A DNA stretch of 64,000 bases from Siccirubricoccus deserti (GCF_014283215.1 NZ_JACOMF010000009.1:1-64000), one strand, 5' to 3'; positions 46,076 to 55,345 are shown, counted from the stretch's first letter. Numbers and translations: made by a program. The notes: generated by a model not told the origin, from the letters alone.

Positions 46076-46546
46076 TCAGATCTCATTCGCCGTCAGGTAG
46101 AGCGATTGGGCCAATCGCTCGAAGAAGTCGCGGTAGAGCAGCGGGTCGTCCATCACCTCGCCGCCGGCCAGCATCGCGCCGGGCCGCGGAATGACGCGCT
46201 GGAAGGTGGCGCGGACAAGGATGGCCTCGCGGTTCGGGAGGCGCCGCAGCACCACCTGCACGCGGATGCGCACGCCGGCAATCTTGGAGGCCGTGACGAC
46301 GCCAAACTGCGCCTGAGTTTCCTCAATGGTGAAGCCGGAGTCCTGCAGCGCACCCAGCGTCGCCCGCAGCACGGCGGGAAGGTCGCTGGTATCGAAGCGG
46401 CGGCTTTCCCGAGCCCTGGCATTCGGCACGCCATCCGGCCGGCTAAGGGCCTCAGCTTGTTGCTGCGCGGTCGGCGCACAACCCGCGGCGATGGCGGCCA
46501 TGCCGAGCACGACCAGCAACGATCGCCTGCCCTGCGTGATCGCCAC
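46076..46546 (-). CDS. Small lipoprotein, family member 4 of the cluster
   Basis: Encodes 156 residues with signal MAITQGRRSLLVVLGMAAIA and lipobox AAGC. The core ALQDSGFTIEETQAQFGVVT and tail YRDFFERLAQSLYLTANEI align with the next gene (FFEALSQALFLDAN), so the two are paralogues. Probably outer-membrane-anchored. Function unknown. Confidence 0.78.
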   Translation of the reverse strand: MAITQGRRSLLVVLGMAAIAAGCAPTAQQQAEALSRPDGVPNARARESRRFDTSDLPAVLRATLGALQDSGFTIEETQAQFGVVTASKIAGVRIRVQVVLRRLPNREAILVRATFQRVIPRPGAMLAGGEVMDDPLLYRDFFERLAQSLYLTANEI

Positions 46547-46549
46547 GCC

Positions 46550-46957
46550 CTAGAAGCTGCTGGAGCGGTAACTGAAATCCCGCACCCTGCTGGCTTCGTC
46601 GAATTTGATGACAACCGTCAGCGTGCGCTGGCTGGTTTGCGATGCGCCCGCACTGCCGCCGGCGCCCACGATCAGCAGCGTGCCATAGCCGCCGGAGCGC
46701 GATTCCACCCGTTCCGTGGCAATCCGGTCATAGACCCAGGTTTCGCGACGGCGCTCATCGGTGGTGACGATGTTCGGCGCACCCAGCACCGAGGCCACCT
46801 CGGCACCGCTCATCCCGACTCGCACTTCCCGCTGCACGATGCCGAGGGTCAGACGGTCCTGGCCTTCGCGTGCTGCGGAGACGCTGCTGGCATTCTGGGC
46901 TGCGGTGCAGCCGGCAAGGAGGAGCAACGCACCAGCGAGAAGCGGGAGGGATTTCAT
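46550..46957 (-). CDS. Small lipoprotein with SmpA/BamE-like fold, cluster member 3
   Basis: Encodes 135 residues with signal MKSLPLLAGALLLLAGCTAA. LGIVQREVRVGMSGAEVASVL followed by GAPNIVT is the SmpA/OmlA/BamE-like signature (VxxGMSxxEVxxxLGxP), and ETWVYDR resembles its second strand. It is unlike the other four in the cluster, and may be a scaffold partner for them. Its start overlaps the upstream stop (ATGA). Confidence 0.78.
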   Translation of the reverse strand: MKSLPLLAGALLLLAGCTAAQNASSVSAAREGQDRLTLGIVQREVRVGMSGAEVASVLGAPNIVTTDERRRETWVYDRIATERVESRSGGYGTLLIVGAGGSAGASQTSQRTLTVVIKFDEASRVRDFSYRSSSF

Positions 46958-47493
46958 TGGGCGGGAGTCCCCTGGGACGGTTGGGCAGGCGATTCGGCGG
47001 CCGCGGCACGTTCGCGTAAGGCTAGCCGCTCGGCGACCGGGCGCACCGCTTCCGGGGCCTCCTCGCGGGACGCGAGGGTGACGAGGTCCCGCTGCATGAA
47101 GGCGCTGAGCTGGTTAAAGAAATTCGCCGAATAGAATTCCGCGGCATCGACCTGGGCTTCCTGCCGCAGCGCAACGATGGTCGCATTGGCGCGCACTGCG
47201 ACTTGGCCGGGCGGGCGCGGACGCACCACTACGGCGATGCGTAGCGCCGTGGCGCGGGTTGCCGAGATGGTCCCAGTCTCGGCATCCGCGCGGGTGATGC
47301 GGTAGCCGAGGTCGTGCAGCGTGCCGATCACCGCTCGGGCGACCTCGTCGGGCTCGCCGGCAACCACGCGGGTCTGCATCGCCCGCAACTCCTCGGCGCC
47401 TTTCCGGCTCGGCAGGAATTCGACGGTTTGCTGCTGGGCGCAGGCAGCAACGCCGATCAGCAGAAGCAGTGGCAGCGCGCGCATCGGGCTCAT
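46954..47493 (-). CDS. Small lipoprotein, cluster member 2
   Basis: Encodes 179 residues with signal MSPMRALPLLLLIGVAACAQ (lipobox VAAC). The mature part has VIGTLHDLGYRITRADAETG, the same core as the sister genes (LxDLGFxI), then TISATRATALRIAVVVRPR and FFNQLSAFMQRDLV. The C-terminal ~30 residues are Ala/Glu-rich. Its start overlaps the upstream gene's stop. Confidence 0.78.
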   Translation of the reverse strand: MSPMRALPLLLLIGVAACAQQQTVEFLPSRKGAEELRAMQTRVVAGEPDEVARAVIGTLHDLGYRITRADAETGTISATRATALRIAVVVRPRPPGQVAVRANATIVALRQEAQVDAAEFYSANFFNQLSAFMQRDLVTLASREEAPEAVRPVAERLALRERAAAAESPAQPSQGTPAQ

Positions 47494-48068
47494 GCCCGGT
47501 GGCCGTTGAGGCCGCTGCGCACCCGATCGAAGAAGCCGGAAGCGAACTCTTCCTGGGTGAGTTCCTCGGCGCGGGAGGTGCCCTGGTTGGTGGTCACGAT
47601 GCGCTCGAACGATACCCGCAGGCCGACCTCGTCGCGACCAAGCGGGCGAGTCGTGATGGTGGCGCGGATCACTTGGTCGGTATCCCAGGTCGGGTTGTAA
47701 TGTGCGCCGAGCAGCGCAAAGACGACCACCAACGCCACTTGGCCGACCACTTGGCCGGTCTCGGTGGCGTCGCGGTCCTTGCTGCCGGCGAGCACGCCGT
47801 ACGGCGCCGCGCTCTCCTCGATCGTGAAGCCGAGATCCTGGAGGACCTGGGTCACCTCGACCAGCAGGCGCTCCTCGCCCACCCCGCTGAACCGCGCCGA
47901 TTGGCGGGCGCGAATGGCCACGGCCTCCGGGCGGGGAGCGCCGATCTGGAGGGCAGCCTTGTTAGCCCAGTCTGGATCCTGGCAGGCGACCACCAAGGGT
48001 AACAGGAGAGCAACCGCGAGGAGTGGGGAAACGGAGCGGGCATGCCGCCCGCAGGGCTTGAAACACAT
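47490..48068 (-). CDS. Small lipoprotein, cluster member 1
   Basis: Encodes 192 residues from ATG 48068. The signal MCFKPCGRHARSVSPLLAVA runs to lipobox VVAC. VTQVLQDLGFTIEESAAPYG is the shared core; a second hydrophobic stretch GQVVGQVALVVVFALLGA follows, then ATITTRPLGRDEVGLRVSFER and FFDRVRSGL. No SD precedes the ATG. An in-frame TTG at 48116 would lengthen it, but the added part is not signal-like. First gene of the operon. Confidence 0.75.
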   Translation of the reverse strand: MCFKPCGRHARSVSPLLAVALLLPLVVACQDPDWANKAALQIGAPRPEAVAIRARQSARFSGVGEERLLVEVTQVLQDLGFTIEESAAPYGVLAGSKDRDATETGQVVGQVALVVVFALLGAHYNPTWDTDQVIRATITTRPLGRDEVGLRVSFERIVTTNQGTSRAEELTQEEFASGFFDRVRSGLNGHRA

Positions 48069-48075
48069 TTGTATC

Positions 48076-48104
48076 GGACTACGGAATGTTGCGAAGTCAG
48101 TCAA
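48076..48104 (-). promoter_or_regulatory. Possible promoter of the lipoprotein cluster
   Basis: On the minus strand TTGACT (48099-48104) and TAGTCC (48076-48081) are 17 bases apart in an A/T-rich gap. The predicted start site would fall just before the ATG at 48068, agreeing with the lack of a ribosome-binding site and suggesting a leaderless message. The -10 match is weak. Confidence 0.35.
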
Positions 48105-48240
48105 TAAATAACCCAAAAGTGAATTTAAGGAAGGTTCATCGTGACATCGCTGGATGTTCGCGGACCCGCTCCATCATCACGGACTCAGCAACTCGTCGGC
48201 GACCGTAGCGCGCGTTGGCCATTCCGAGCCGGGCATCGCT

Positions 48241-49929
48241 TCAGCAGAGGATTGCGCCCACCTTGGCTGCTGCCAGCTCCTCCGGCGTCGCCGCCACCCG
48301 CCGTGCCCGCAGCCAGGCCGACACCCCAGGCGAGGCGGTGAGTGCGCAGAACGGCACCGCCAGCACCAGCCCTCCCGCCCAGGGCAGCGCCCAGAGTGCC
48401 GCGCCCGGCGCCGTCGCCAGCAGCAGGCCGAACACCGTGAGGCCGAACACCGTATGCGGCCACAGCAGCCGCGCCGCATCGCGCCAGCGGACACCGCGGT
48501 CCACCCGGTTCTGCGGCGCCCAGCCGGCGCCGCCGCCGAAGGGCAGCCGAGCCAGGAAGATCGCCTTGCTGACGATGCTGATCGGGTCCAGCAGCAGGGT
48601 GAAGCCCAGCTCCGCCAGCGCCCCGCGCAGGAAGGCGCGGCGCCCACCGTAGCGCACGGCGATCGCCGGCCGCAGCAGCACCTCGGCATAGCCCGCCAGC
48701 TTCGGCGCATGCAGCATGCCGAAGCCGGCCAGCAGCAGCGCCGCCAGCCCACCCGCCGGCGTCGCCGCGCCGCCGCCGGTCGCCGCGTTCAGCGCGCCGA
48801 ACACCAGCACCCCAACCCAGAGCGGCGCGCCGAGGAACAGCAGGATTGCCTGCACCAACTGCCAGCGGCCCATCCAGGTCTGGCCCGGCAGCCGCAGCAG
48901 CGCCCAGTACTGCATGTTGCCCGCCGCCCAACGCAGGTCGCGCGCCATGAACTCCGGCAGGGCGGGGGGATTGCCCTCCATGCTGCCATCCTCGGTGGGC
49001 AGGCAGCAGACCTTCCAGCCGGCGGCGTGCAGCCGTACCGCCTCCACCTGGTCGTGGCTGAGGATGGGGCTGCCGTCCGGCAGCGGCTCCAGCCGGCAAT
49101 GGCGGCGGAAGGGGGCGATGCGGATGATTGCGTTGTGGCCCCAATAGGGGCCCTCCGGCCCCTGCCACCAGGCTTGGCCAGTGGCCCAGCTCCGCATTCC
49201 GGCGCGCATGCCGAATTGGAACAGCCGCGGGAAGCCCGCCGTCGCCGGCCGGCCGACGATGAGCTGCTGCACTATGGCCAGTTGCGGATCGGCCTCCATG
49301 CAGGCCACCAGCCGCAGCACCGCCGCCGCCGACATCTCGCTGTCGGCGTCGAGGCAGAGCATCAGCTCGGCATCTCCGGCGTGGTGGTCGAGGAAATCCA
49401 TGACATTGCCGGCCTTGAAGCCGGTGTTGGCGGCGCGGCGGCGGTAGCGCACCCTGGAGTGGCGCCGGCGGAATCCCGCGATCGCCACCTCCTCCGCCGC
49501 CACCAGCACCGGGTCTTCCGTGTCGGAGAGGAACCACAGGGTGAAATGCTCCGCCGCCCCCGCCGCCGCCAGCCCGTCCAGCAGCCGGCCGAGCGGCGGC
49601 AGCACCTGCGCCATGGGCTCGTTGCGGATGCAGACGGCGATGGCGGTATGCCGCCGCGGCACCCCCGGCCGGGCCAGCCGCAGCGCCGGCAGCACCGCCG
49701 CCGGCGGATCCGGGGCGCGCAGCAGGATCACCAGCCCAACCAGGGCATTGGCGGCGCAAAGCGCGGTCCAGGGCGCGGTGCCGGCGAGGCAGAGCAGCGT
49801 CAGCACCTCCCACACCGTCCAGCCGCCCGGCGCCATGACCCGCACGCCGAGCCAGAGCAGCAGGCCAGTGCAGCCAAGGCCGAGCAGGGCGAAACCCAGG
49901 CGGCGGAGCGGAAGGGGCAGGTCGGTCAC
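48241..49929 (-). CDS. opgH: Osmoregulated periplasmic glucan glucosyltransferase OpgH/MdoH-like
   Basis: Encodes 562 residues, shorter than E. coli OpgH (847) because the N-terminal cytoplasmic extension is missing. Family 2 glycosyltransferase landmarks: IAVCIRNEPMAQVLPPL, FLSDTEDPVLV, NTGFKAGNVMDFLD, MLCLDADSEM (D-x-D), GHNAIIRIAPF, LSHDQVEAVRL and ARDLRWAAGNMQY. Two membrane helices precede the catalytic domain and about five follow. It makes the linear beta-glucan backbone and exports it. The usual partner OpgG is not in this window. Confidence 0.9.
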   Translation of the reverse strand: MTDLPLPLRRLGFALLGLGCTGLLLWLGVRVMAPGGWTVWEVLTLLCLAGTAPWTALCAANALVGLVILLRAPDPPAAVLPALRLARPGVPRRHTAIAVCIRNEPMAQVLPPLGRLLDGLAAAGAAEHFTLWFLSDTEDPVLVAAEEVAIAGFRRRHSRVRYRRRAANTGFKAGNVMDFLDHHAGDAELMLCLDADSEMSAAAVLRLVACMEADPQLAIVQQLIVGRPATAGFPRLFQFGMRAGMRSWATGQAWWQGPEGPYWGHNAIIRIAPFRRHCRLEPLPDGSPILSHDQVEAVRLHAAGWKVCCLPTEDGSMEGNPPALPEFMARDLRWAAGNMQYWALLRLPGQTWMGRWQLVQAILLFLGAPLWVGVLVFGALNAATGGGAATPAGGLAALLLAGFGMLHAPKLAGYAEVLLRPAIAVRYGGRRAFLRGALAELGFTLLLDPISIVSKAIFLARLPFGGGAGWAPQNRVDRGVRWRDAARLLWPHTVFGLTVFGLLLATAPGAALWALPWAGGLVLAVPFCALTASPGVSAWLRARRVAATPEELAAAKVGAILC

Positions 49930-50284
49930 GCCGTGAGGCTAGCGGCCCGCCGTGGCGGAATTGCGTTGCCGATTCGAGGCGCGCCTGCGGCGGATTGCGG
50001 CCATGTCCGAGTGCCAATCCGCTGTAGCCTGTTGTCCGAAGCGCGGATTTCCGCCCCGGCAGGGTGCCGGGGAATGGCGGATCGCCCCTCTTCCGTCATG
50101 CCGGGCTTGACCCTCCCGTCCGATTTTGACGCAGAAACAGCAGGTTGAATGGTCGGATCGAGCCGGCATGACGGGTTCCGGCAGTGTCCGCGCCCGGAAG
50201 CACGCTTATCAGCAGCCTGCCGGTCTTGCGGTGCGTCCCCCGCGCATGCCCAGATGCCATTGGGGCGAAACGGGACAGCAAGGC
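49930..50284. other. Intergenic region with repeats
   Basis: About 355 bases between divergent opgH and GMC genes. It holds GCCAATCCGCTGTAGCCTGT (50013 onward), nearly identical to 2764 onward, and a diverged REP-like element at 50091-50117 (TTCCGTCATGCCGGGCTTGA). No small gene was supported. Confidence 0.5.
50091..50117 (+). repeat. REP-like dispersed repeat, diverged copy
   Basis: TTCCGTCATGCCGGGCTTGA followed by CCCTCCC shares the CCGTCATG-CCGGGCTTGACCC core with the copies at 20604-20636 and 57148-57183. Confidence 0.45.
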
Positions 50285-51895
50285 ATGCGGGAAGCGGATT
50301 ACGTCATCCTCGGCGGCGGCTCGGCCGGCTGCGTACTGGCGGCGCGGCTTTCGGAAGACCCTGGCACGAAGGTGGCGCTGCTGGAGGCCGGCCCCTGGGA
50401 CCGCAACCCCTGGATCCACATCCCGATGGGCTTCGCCCGGCTCTACGTCACCCGCAAATTCGACTGGAAATACCAGACCGAGGGCGAGAAGGAGCTTGGC
50501 GGCCGCAGCGTCTACTGGCCGCGCGGCCGGGTGGTCGGCGGCTCGGGCAGCGTCAACGGGCTGGTCTTCCTGCGCGGCAGCCCGCGCGACTACGACCGCT
50601 GGGCGCAATCCGGCGCCCGCGGCTGGTCCTATGAGGACTGCCTGCCGGCCTTCCGCAAGCTGGAGACCTTCCATGGCCCGGAAAGCGAGTACCGCGGCAA
50701 GTCCGGCCCGATGCAGATCGCCGAGGTCCCTGCGCCGACCCCGGGCTGCCGCGCCTTCCTCGACACCTGCCAAGCCCTCGGCTTCGCCCGCAACCCGGAC
50801 AACAACGGCGAGTGGTTCGAGGGGGTGGCGCCGAACCAGCTCAACGTCCACCGGGGCCGCCGCTGGTCGCCTGCGGTCGGCTACCTGCGGCCGGCGCTGA
50901 AGCGCCCCAACCTCCATGTGGCGACCGAGCGCCTCGGCCTCCGGCTGCTGTTCGAGGGGCGTCGCGCCACCGGCGCGGTGGTGCGCGGCCCGGACGGGCA
51001 GGAGGAGACCTACAAGGCACGGCGCGAGGTGATCCTTTCGGCCGGCGCCATCGAGAGCCCGAAGCTGCTGATGCTCTCCGGCATCGGCGACGGCGACGCG
51101 CTGCAGGAACTCGGGATCGATACGCGGGTGCATGCGCCGGAGGTGGGGAAGAACCTGCAGGATCATTTCATGGTCCGCTTCGCCTTCCGAACCAAGCCGG
51201 TGGACAGCCTGAACGAGGCGCTGGCCAACCCCCTGAAGACGGCGAAGATGGGCCTCGACTGGGCGGTCCGGCGGCGCGGCCATATGACCATCGGCGCCTC
51301 GGAGGCCAGCCTCTTCGCCCGCGTGCTGCCGGGTTCGGAGGAGCCGGAGGTGCAGTTCCAGTTCGTCAATTTCAGCCTGGATACCAGCAACCAGGCGCTC
51401 TCGGCCTCGCAGCTGGCGAAGCACCCGGGCTTCTCCTTCAACTTCTGCCAGTGCCGCCCGGACAGCCGCGGCACGCTGGCCCTGCGCTCCCCGGATGTGA
51501 CGGACAAGCCGAGCATCCGGGCCAATTACCTGACCCACCCGAATGATGTGCGGGTGATGCTGGAAGCGGCGAAGCTGGCACGGCGGATCACCGCAACGCA
51601 GCCCTTCGCCGGGCTGATCGAGGAGGAGATGGCGCCCGGCCCGGCAGCGCAGACCGAAGAGGATTTCCTCGACTATCTCCGCAGCTCCGGCACCACCGTC
51701 TATCACCCCTGCGGCACCAACCGCATGGGCACCGACGATCGTGCCGTGGTGGACACCGCGTTGCGGGTGCGCGGCGTGGAGGGGCTGCGGGTGGTCGATG
51801 CCTCGGTGTTTCCGCTGGTGCCCTCCTCCAACATCCACCCGGCGGTGCTGATGACGGCGGAGCGGGCGGCGGAGATGATCCGGCGGGCGGATTAG
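50285..51895 (+). CDS. GMC-family FAD oxidoreductase (choline/alcohol dehydrogenase-like)
   Basis: Encodes 536 residues. YVILGGGSAGCVLAARLSED binds FAD at the N-terminus; WPRGRVVGGSGSVNGLVFLR then GSPRDYDRWA is GMC signature 1; GAIESPKLLMLSGIGD is signature 2; the C-terminal YHPCGTNRMG, VDASVFPLVPSSNIHPAVLM carry the catalytic His and Asn. Typical of cytoplasmic alcohol or choline dehydrogenases. The electron acceptor and substrate are unknown. Purine-rich AAGG precedes the ATG. Confidence 0.94.
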   Translation: MREADYVILGGGSAGCVLAARLSEDPGTKVALLEAGPWDRNPWIHIPMGFARLYVTRKFDWKYQTEGEKELGGRSVYWPRGRVVGGSGSVNGLVFLRGSPRDYDRWAQSGARGWSYEDCLPAFRKLETFHGPESEYRGKSGPMQIAEVPAPTPGCRAFLDTCQALGFARNPDNNGEWFEGVAPNQLNVHRGRRWSPAVGYLRPALKRPNLHVATERLGLRLLFEGRRATGAVVRGPDGQEETYKARREVILSAGAIESPKLLMLSGIGDGDALQELGIDTRVHAPEVGKNLQDHFMVRFAFRTKPVDSLNEALANPLKTAKMGLDWAVRRRGHMTIGASEASLFARVLPGSEEPEVQFQFVNFSLDTSNQALSASQLAKHPGFSFNFCQCRPDSRGTLALRSPDVTDKPSIRANYLTHPNDVRVMLEAAKLARRITATQPFAGLIEEEMAPGPAAQTEEDFLDYLRSSGTTVYHPCGTNRMGTDDRAVVDTALRVRGVEGLRVVDASVFPLVPSSNIHPAVLMTAERAAEMIRRAD

Positions 51896-51996
51896 CGGAG
51901 CCATTCGCACGACCAAGCAAGAGACCGCGACAGTTTCCGTGAGCTGGGGCGAGCAGGTATTTGTTCATAAATATTAATAATATCGCAGCGCCATCA

Positions 51997-52006
51997 ACCA
52001 CGTGGT
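51997..52006. promoter_or_regulatory. Perfect 10-bp palindrome upstream of the stress-type gene
   Basis: ACCACGTGGT sits 65 bases before the start codon, just after an A/T-rich run (51961-51983, TTGTTCATAAATATTAATAA) that likely contains the promoter. A G-box-like dyad could be an operator; no regulator is identified. Confidence 0.3.
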
Positions 52007-52070
52007 GGTGATGGCACCGCAACTCGCGCCCCCCATCTTCATTGGGTCACAAGCGGTAGGAGGCTTGGTC

Positions 52071-52643
52071 ATGACCCGAATTCTCGTCGGACTTTTCGAT
52101 AACAGGGGCGATGCGGAGCGGGCCATCGAGCATCTGGTCCAGGGCCTCCACATCAACCCCACCGCCGTGGAGGCGTGTGGCGCCGAGGCGGATGCCGCCC
52201 CGGATACCCGCGCGGGCAAGCAGCACGGGCTGCGCTGGCTGAGCAACCTGGCCATGCCGCGCAACGATTACGCTGCCTTCGAGGAAGGCATCCGCCGCAA
52301 GGGCGTGGTGGTGATGGTGCAGGTCCATGAGGTGATGGCCGACCGGGTGATGGATGTGTTCGAGGAATACGGCGCCGTCGACCTCGATGCCCGCATGGCC
52401 GATTGGCGTGGCGCCGGCTGGGCGCCGAGCCAGAGCGGCAGCACCGGCCATGACGAGGACATCGGCTATTCCACCTATGGCGGCGACGCTGTCATCGGCC
52501 ACATCCCACGGCACCATCATGACAACAGCCCGGCCGGATTGCTGGGACGCTTCGAGATGGCAGCGATGCGGCAGGAACCGGAACGTTCCCGTGCCCGGGT
52601 GCGCCGCTACGTGGCGGAGCCGAAGGGAGAACCTTCGACCTGA
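52071..52643 (+). CDS. YflT/general-stress-17M-like protein
   Basis: Encodes 190 residues from ATG 52071 (TAGGAGG 8 bases upstream). RILVGLFDNRGDAERAIEHL is the start of the heat-induced stress protein YflT/17M fold, and VVMVQVHEVMADRVMDVFEEY then GAVDLDAR is its second repeat. The C-terminal ~70 residues are polar and basic with HHHD, without recognisable domain. Stress response is inferred by homology. Confidence 0.8.
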   Translation: MTRILVGLFDNRGDAERAIEHLVQGLHINPTAVEACGAEADAAPDTRAGKQHGLRWLSNLAMPRNDYAAFEEGIRRKGVVVMVQVHEVMADRVMDVFEEYGAVDLDARMADWRGAGWAPSQSGSTGHDEDIGYSTYGGDAVIGHIPRHHHDNSPAGLLGRFEMAAMRQEPERSRARVRRYVAEPKGEPST

Positions 52644-52703
52644 TGATCATGGCTGCCGGCGCCCGGGGGAACCAGGCGCCGGCACCGTTCGGACGCGGCG
52701 GCG

Positions 52704-53591
52704 TTACCGCGTCGGCGTCGGCGGCGTCGTCGAATAGTCGTAGAAGCCCTTGCCGGACTTCCGCCCAAGCCAGCCGGCCTCGACATATTTCGCCAGCAGC
52801 GGACAGGGGCGGTACTTCGGGTCGCCCAGCCCCTCATGCAGCACCTTCAGCACGCTGTAGAGCGTGTCCAGCCCGACGAAGTCGCAGAGCTCCAGCGGCC
52901 CCATCGGGTGGTTGGCGCCGAGCTTCATGCCGGCATCGATCGAGCGCACATCGCCGACGCCCTCCATCAGCGCGAAGATCGCCTCGTTCAGCATCGGGCA
53001 GAGGATGCGGTTGACGACGAAGGCCGGGTAGTCGGCCGCCTCCACCACCGTCTTGCCCATCCGCTCCGCCAGCGCCTTCACCGCGGCGACGGTGGGTTCC
53101 TCCGTCGCCAGGCCGCGGATCACCTCGACCAGCGCCATCATCGGCACCGGGTTGAAGAAATGCATGCCGACGAAGCGCCCCGGCCGGTCGGTCGCGGCGC
53201 CGAGCCGGGTGATCGGGATGGAGGAGGTGTTGGAGGCGATCAGCGTCTCCGGCTTCAACAGCGGGCAGAGGCTCGCGAAGATCTTCTTCTTGATCTCCTC
53301 GTTCTCGGTCGCCGCTTCGATGACGAGGTCGCAATCGGCGAACAGCGCGTAGTCGGTGCCGGTGGTGATCAGCGCCTGCGCGGCTTCCTTGGCGCCCTCG
53401 GGGATCACCTTGCGGGTGGTCTGGCGTTCCATGTTCTTGTCGATGGTCGCCAGCGCCTTCTGCAGCGCCGCCGGATTCACATCCACCAGCGCCACCGGCA
53501 CGCCGGCCAGCGCCGCGACATGGGCGATGCCGTTGCCCATCAGCCCGGCCCCGATCACCCCCAGCTTCCTCACCTCAACCATCGCCGCCAT
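52704..53591 (-). CDS. 3-hydroxybutyryl-CoA dehydrogenase
   Basis: Encodes 295 residues. KLGVIGAGLMGNGIAHVAAL is the NAD-binding Rossmann motif; VIEAATENEEIKKKIFASL, SNTSSIPITRLG and GRFVGMHFFNPVPMMALVEV (catalytic His) follow; DYPAFVVNRILCPMLNEAIF and HPMGPLELCDFVGLDT complete the C-domain. It oxidises (S)-3-hydroxybutyryl-CoA, consistent with an adjacent electron-transferring flavoprotein pair, from which it is separated by a terminator. Confidence 0.96.
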   Translation of the reverse strand: MAAMVEVRKLGVIGAGLMGNGIAHVAALAGVPVALVDVNPAALQKALATIDKNMERQTTRKVIPEGAKEAAQALITTGTDYALFADCDLVIEAATENEEIKKKIFASLCPLLKPETLIASNTSSIPITRLGAATDRPGRFVGMHFFNPVPMMALVEVIRGLATEEPTVAAVKALAERMGKTVVEAADYPAFVVNRILCPMLNEAIFALMEGVGDVRSIDAGMKLGANHPMGPLELCDFVGLDTLYSVLKVLHEGLGDPKYRPCPLLAKYVEAGWLGRKSGKGFYDYSTTPPTPTR

Positions 53592-53601
53592 CCCCAGATA
53601 T

Positions 53602-53642
53602 GAAAAAGGCCGCCGGACGCGCGCGAACGCGTCCGGCGGCCC
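53602..53642 (-). terminator. Intrinsic terminator after etfA
   Basis: On the minus strand GGCCGCCGGACGCG, loop TTCGCG, CGCGTCCGGCGGCC is a perfect 14-bp stem, followed directly by TTTTTCA. It lies between the etfA stop and the start of the 3-hydroxybutyryl-CoA dehydrogenase gene. Confidence 0.9.
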
Positions 53643-53663
53643 CCGTTGTTTCCGTCGAACGCC

Positions 53664-54593
53664 CTACTTCTTGGCCAGCTCGGCCTCGAACTCCGGCATT
53701 ACCTTGAACAGGTCGCCGACCAGGCCGTAGTCGGCCACCGAGAAGATCGGCGCCTCCTCGTCCTTGTTGATGGCGACGATCACCTTGCTGTCCTTCATCC
53801 CGGCCAGGTGCTGGATGGCGCCCGAGATGCCGACGGCGATGTAGAGCTCCGGCGCCACGATCTTGCCGGTCTGCCCCACCTGGTGGTCGTTCGGCGCATA
53901 GCCGGCATCGACCGCGGCGCGGCTGGCGCCGACGGCGGCACCCAGCTTGTCGGCGACGCTCTCGATAATGTGGAAATTCTCCGCCGAACCCATGGCGCGG
54001 CCGCCGGAGACGACGATCTTCGCCGCCGTCAGCTCCGGCCGCTCGCTCTTGGCGATCTCGGCACCGAGGAAGGAGGAGAGGCCGGGATCCTCGGCGGTCG
54101 GCGCGGCTTCCACCGCGGCGCTGCCGCCGGTGGCCGGGGCCGGGTCGAAGCTGGCGGCGCGGACGGTGATCACCTTCTTCGCGTCGCTGCTTTTTACCGT
54201 CGCCAGCGCGTTGCCGGCGTAGATCGGGCGGACGAAGGTGTCGGCGTCGACGACGCCGGCGATGTCCGAGATCACCTGCACGTCAAGCAGCGCGGCGAGC
54301 CGCGGCATGACGTTCTTGCCGGCGGCCGAGGCCGGCGCCAGGAGGTGGGAGTAGTTCGACGCCATCGAGACCAGCAGCGCCGCCACCGGCTCCGCCAGCC
54401 CATGCGCATAGAGCGCGGCATCCGAGTGCAGCACCTTCGCCACGCCGCCGACCGCCGCCGCCGACTGCGCCGCCGCGGCGGGGCCGAGCACCAGCACCGT
54501 CACCTCGCCCAGCTTGCCCGCCGCCGCCACCGCGCTGCGGGTCGGCTGCGTCACCGCCGACCCGTCATGGTCGGCAAGAACCAGAACGGCCAT
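53664..54593 (-). CDS. etfA: Electron transfer flavoprotein alpha subunit
   Basis: Encodes 309 residues. The C-terminal FAD domain shows [55 protein letters not shown] and [20 protein letters not shown], all conserved in EtfA. With EtfB it carries electrons from acyl-CoA dehydrogenases to the quinone pool. It starts two bases after etfB ends and terminates at a strong hairpin. Confidence 0.97.
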   Translation of the reverse strand: MAVLVLADHDGSAVTQPTRSAVAAAGKLGEVTVLVLGPAAAAQSAAAVGGVAKVLHSDAALYAHGLAEPVAALLVSMASNYSHLLAPASAAGKNVMPRLAALLDVQVISDIAGVVDADTFVRPIYAGNALATVKSSDAKKVITVRAASFDPAPATGGSAAVEAAPTAEDPGLSSFLGAEIAKSERPELTAAKIVVSGGRAMGSAENFHIIESVADKLGAAVGASRAAVDAGYAPNDHQVGQTGKIVAPELYIAVGISGAIQHLAGMKDSKVIVAINKDEEAPIFSVADYGLVGDLFKVMPEFEAELAKK

Positions 54594-54595
54594 GC

Positions 54596-55345
54596 TCAGA
54601 TCACCTTCGCTTCGTTGCGCAGCTTGTCGACCAGCTCGGCCACCGAGGCGACCTTCTTGCCGGCCTGGCGCTTCGGCGGCTCCTCCACCTTCAGCACCGT
54701 CAGCCGCGGCGTGACATCGACGCCGAGATCGGCCGGCTTCACCGTCTCGATCGGCTTCTTGCGCGCCTTCATGATGTTGGGCAGCGAGGCGTAGCGCGGC
54801 TCGTTCAGCCGGAGGTCAGTGGTGACGATCGCCGGCAGCTTGAGCTGCACGCGCTCGAGGCCGCCGTCGATCTCGCGGGTCACCGTCAGCCCGCCATCGG
54901 CCGGCTCGACCTTGCTGGCATAGGTGCCCTGCGGCCAGCCCAGCAGCGCCGCCAGCATCTGGCCGGTGGCGTTCATGTCGTCGTCGATCGCCTGCTTGCC
55001 GAGGATGACAAGCTGCGGGCTCTCCTTGGCGATGATCGCCTTGAGCAGCTTGGCGACCGCCAGCGGCTCCAGCACGCCGTCATGCTCGACCAGGATGCCG
55101 CGGTCGGCGCCCATGGCGAGCGCGGTGCGGATCTGCTCAGCGCAGGCGGCAGGGCCGCAGGAGACCGCGATGACCTCGGTCGCCGTGCCCTTTTCCTTCA
55201 GGCGCACCGCTTCCTCGACCGCGATCTCGTCGAAGGGGTTCATGGACATCTTGACGTTCGCCGTCTCGACGCCCGTGCCATCCGCCTTCACGCGGACCTT
55301 CACGTTGTAGTCGACCACCCGCTTGACGGGGACGAGGAGCTTCAT
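54596..55345 (-). CDS. etfB: Electron transfer flavoprotein beta subunit
   Basis: Encodes 249 residues, starting [58 protein letters not shown] and [20 protein letters not shown] are EtfB signatures, the second lying in the AMP/FAD-interacting loop. First gene of the etfB-etfA pair; the longer upstream frame is not EtfB-like. Confidence 0.97.
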   Translation of the reverse strand: MKLLVPVKRVVDYNVKVRVKADGTGVETANVKMSMNPFDEIAVEEAVRLKEKGTATEVIAVSCGPAACAEQIRTALAMGADRGILVEHDGVLEPLAVAKLLKAIIAKESPQLVILGKQAIDDDMNATGQMLAALLGWPQGTYASKVEPADGGLTVTREIDGGLERVQLKLPAIVTTDLRLNEPRYASLPNIMKARKKPIETVKPADLGVDVTPRLTVLKVEEPPKRQAGKKVASVAELVDKLRNEAKVI

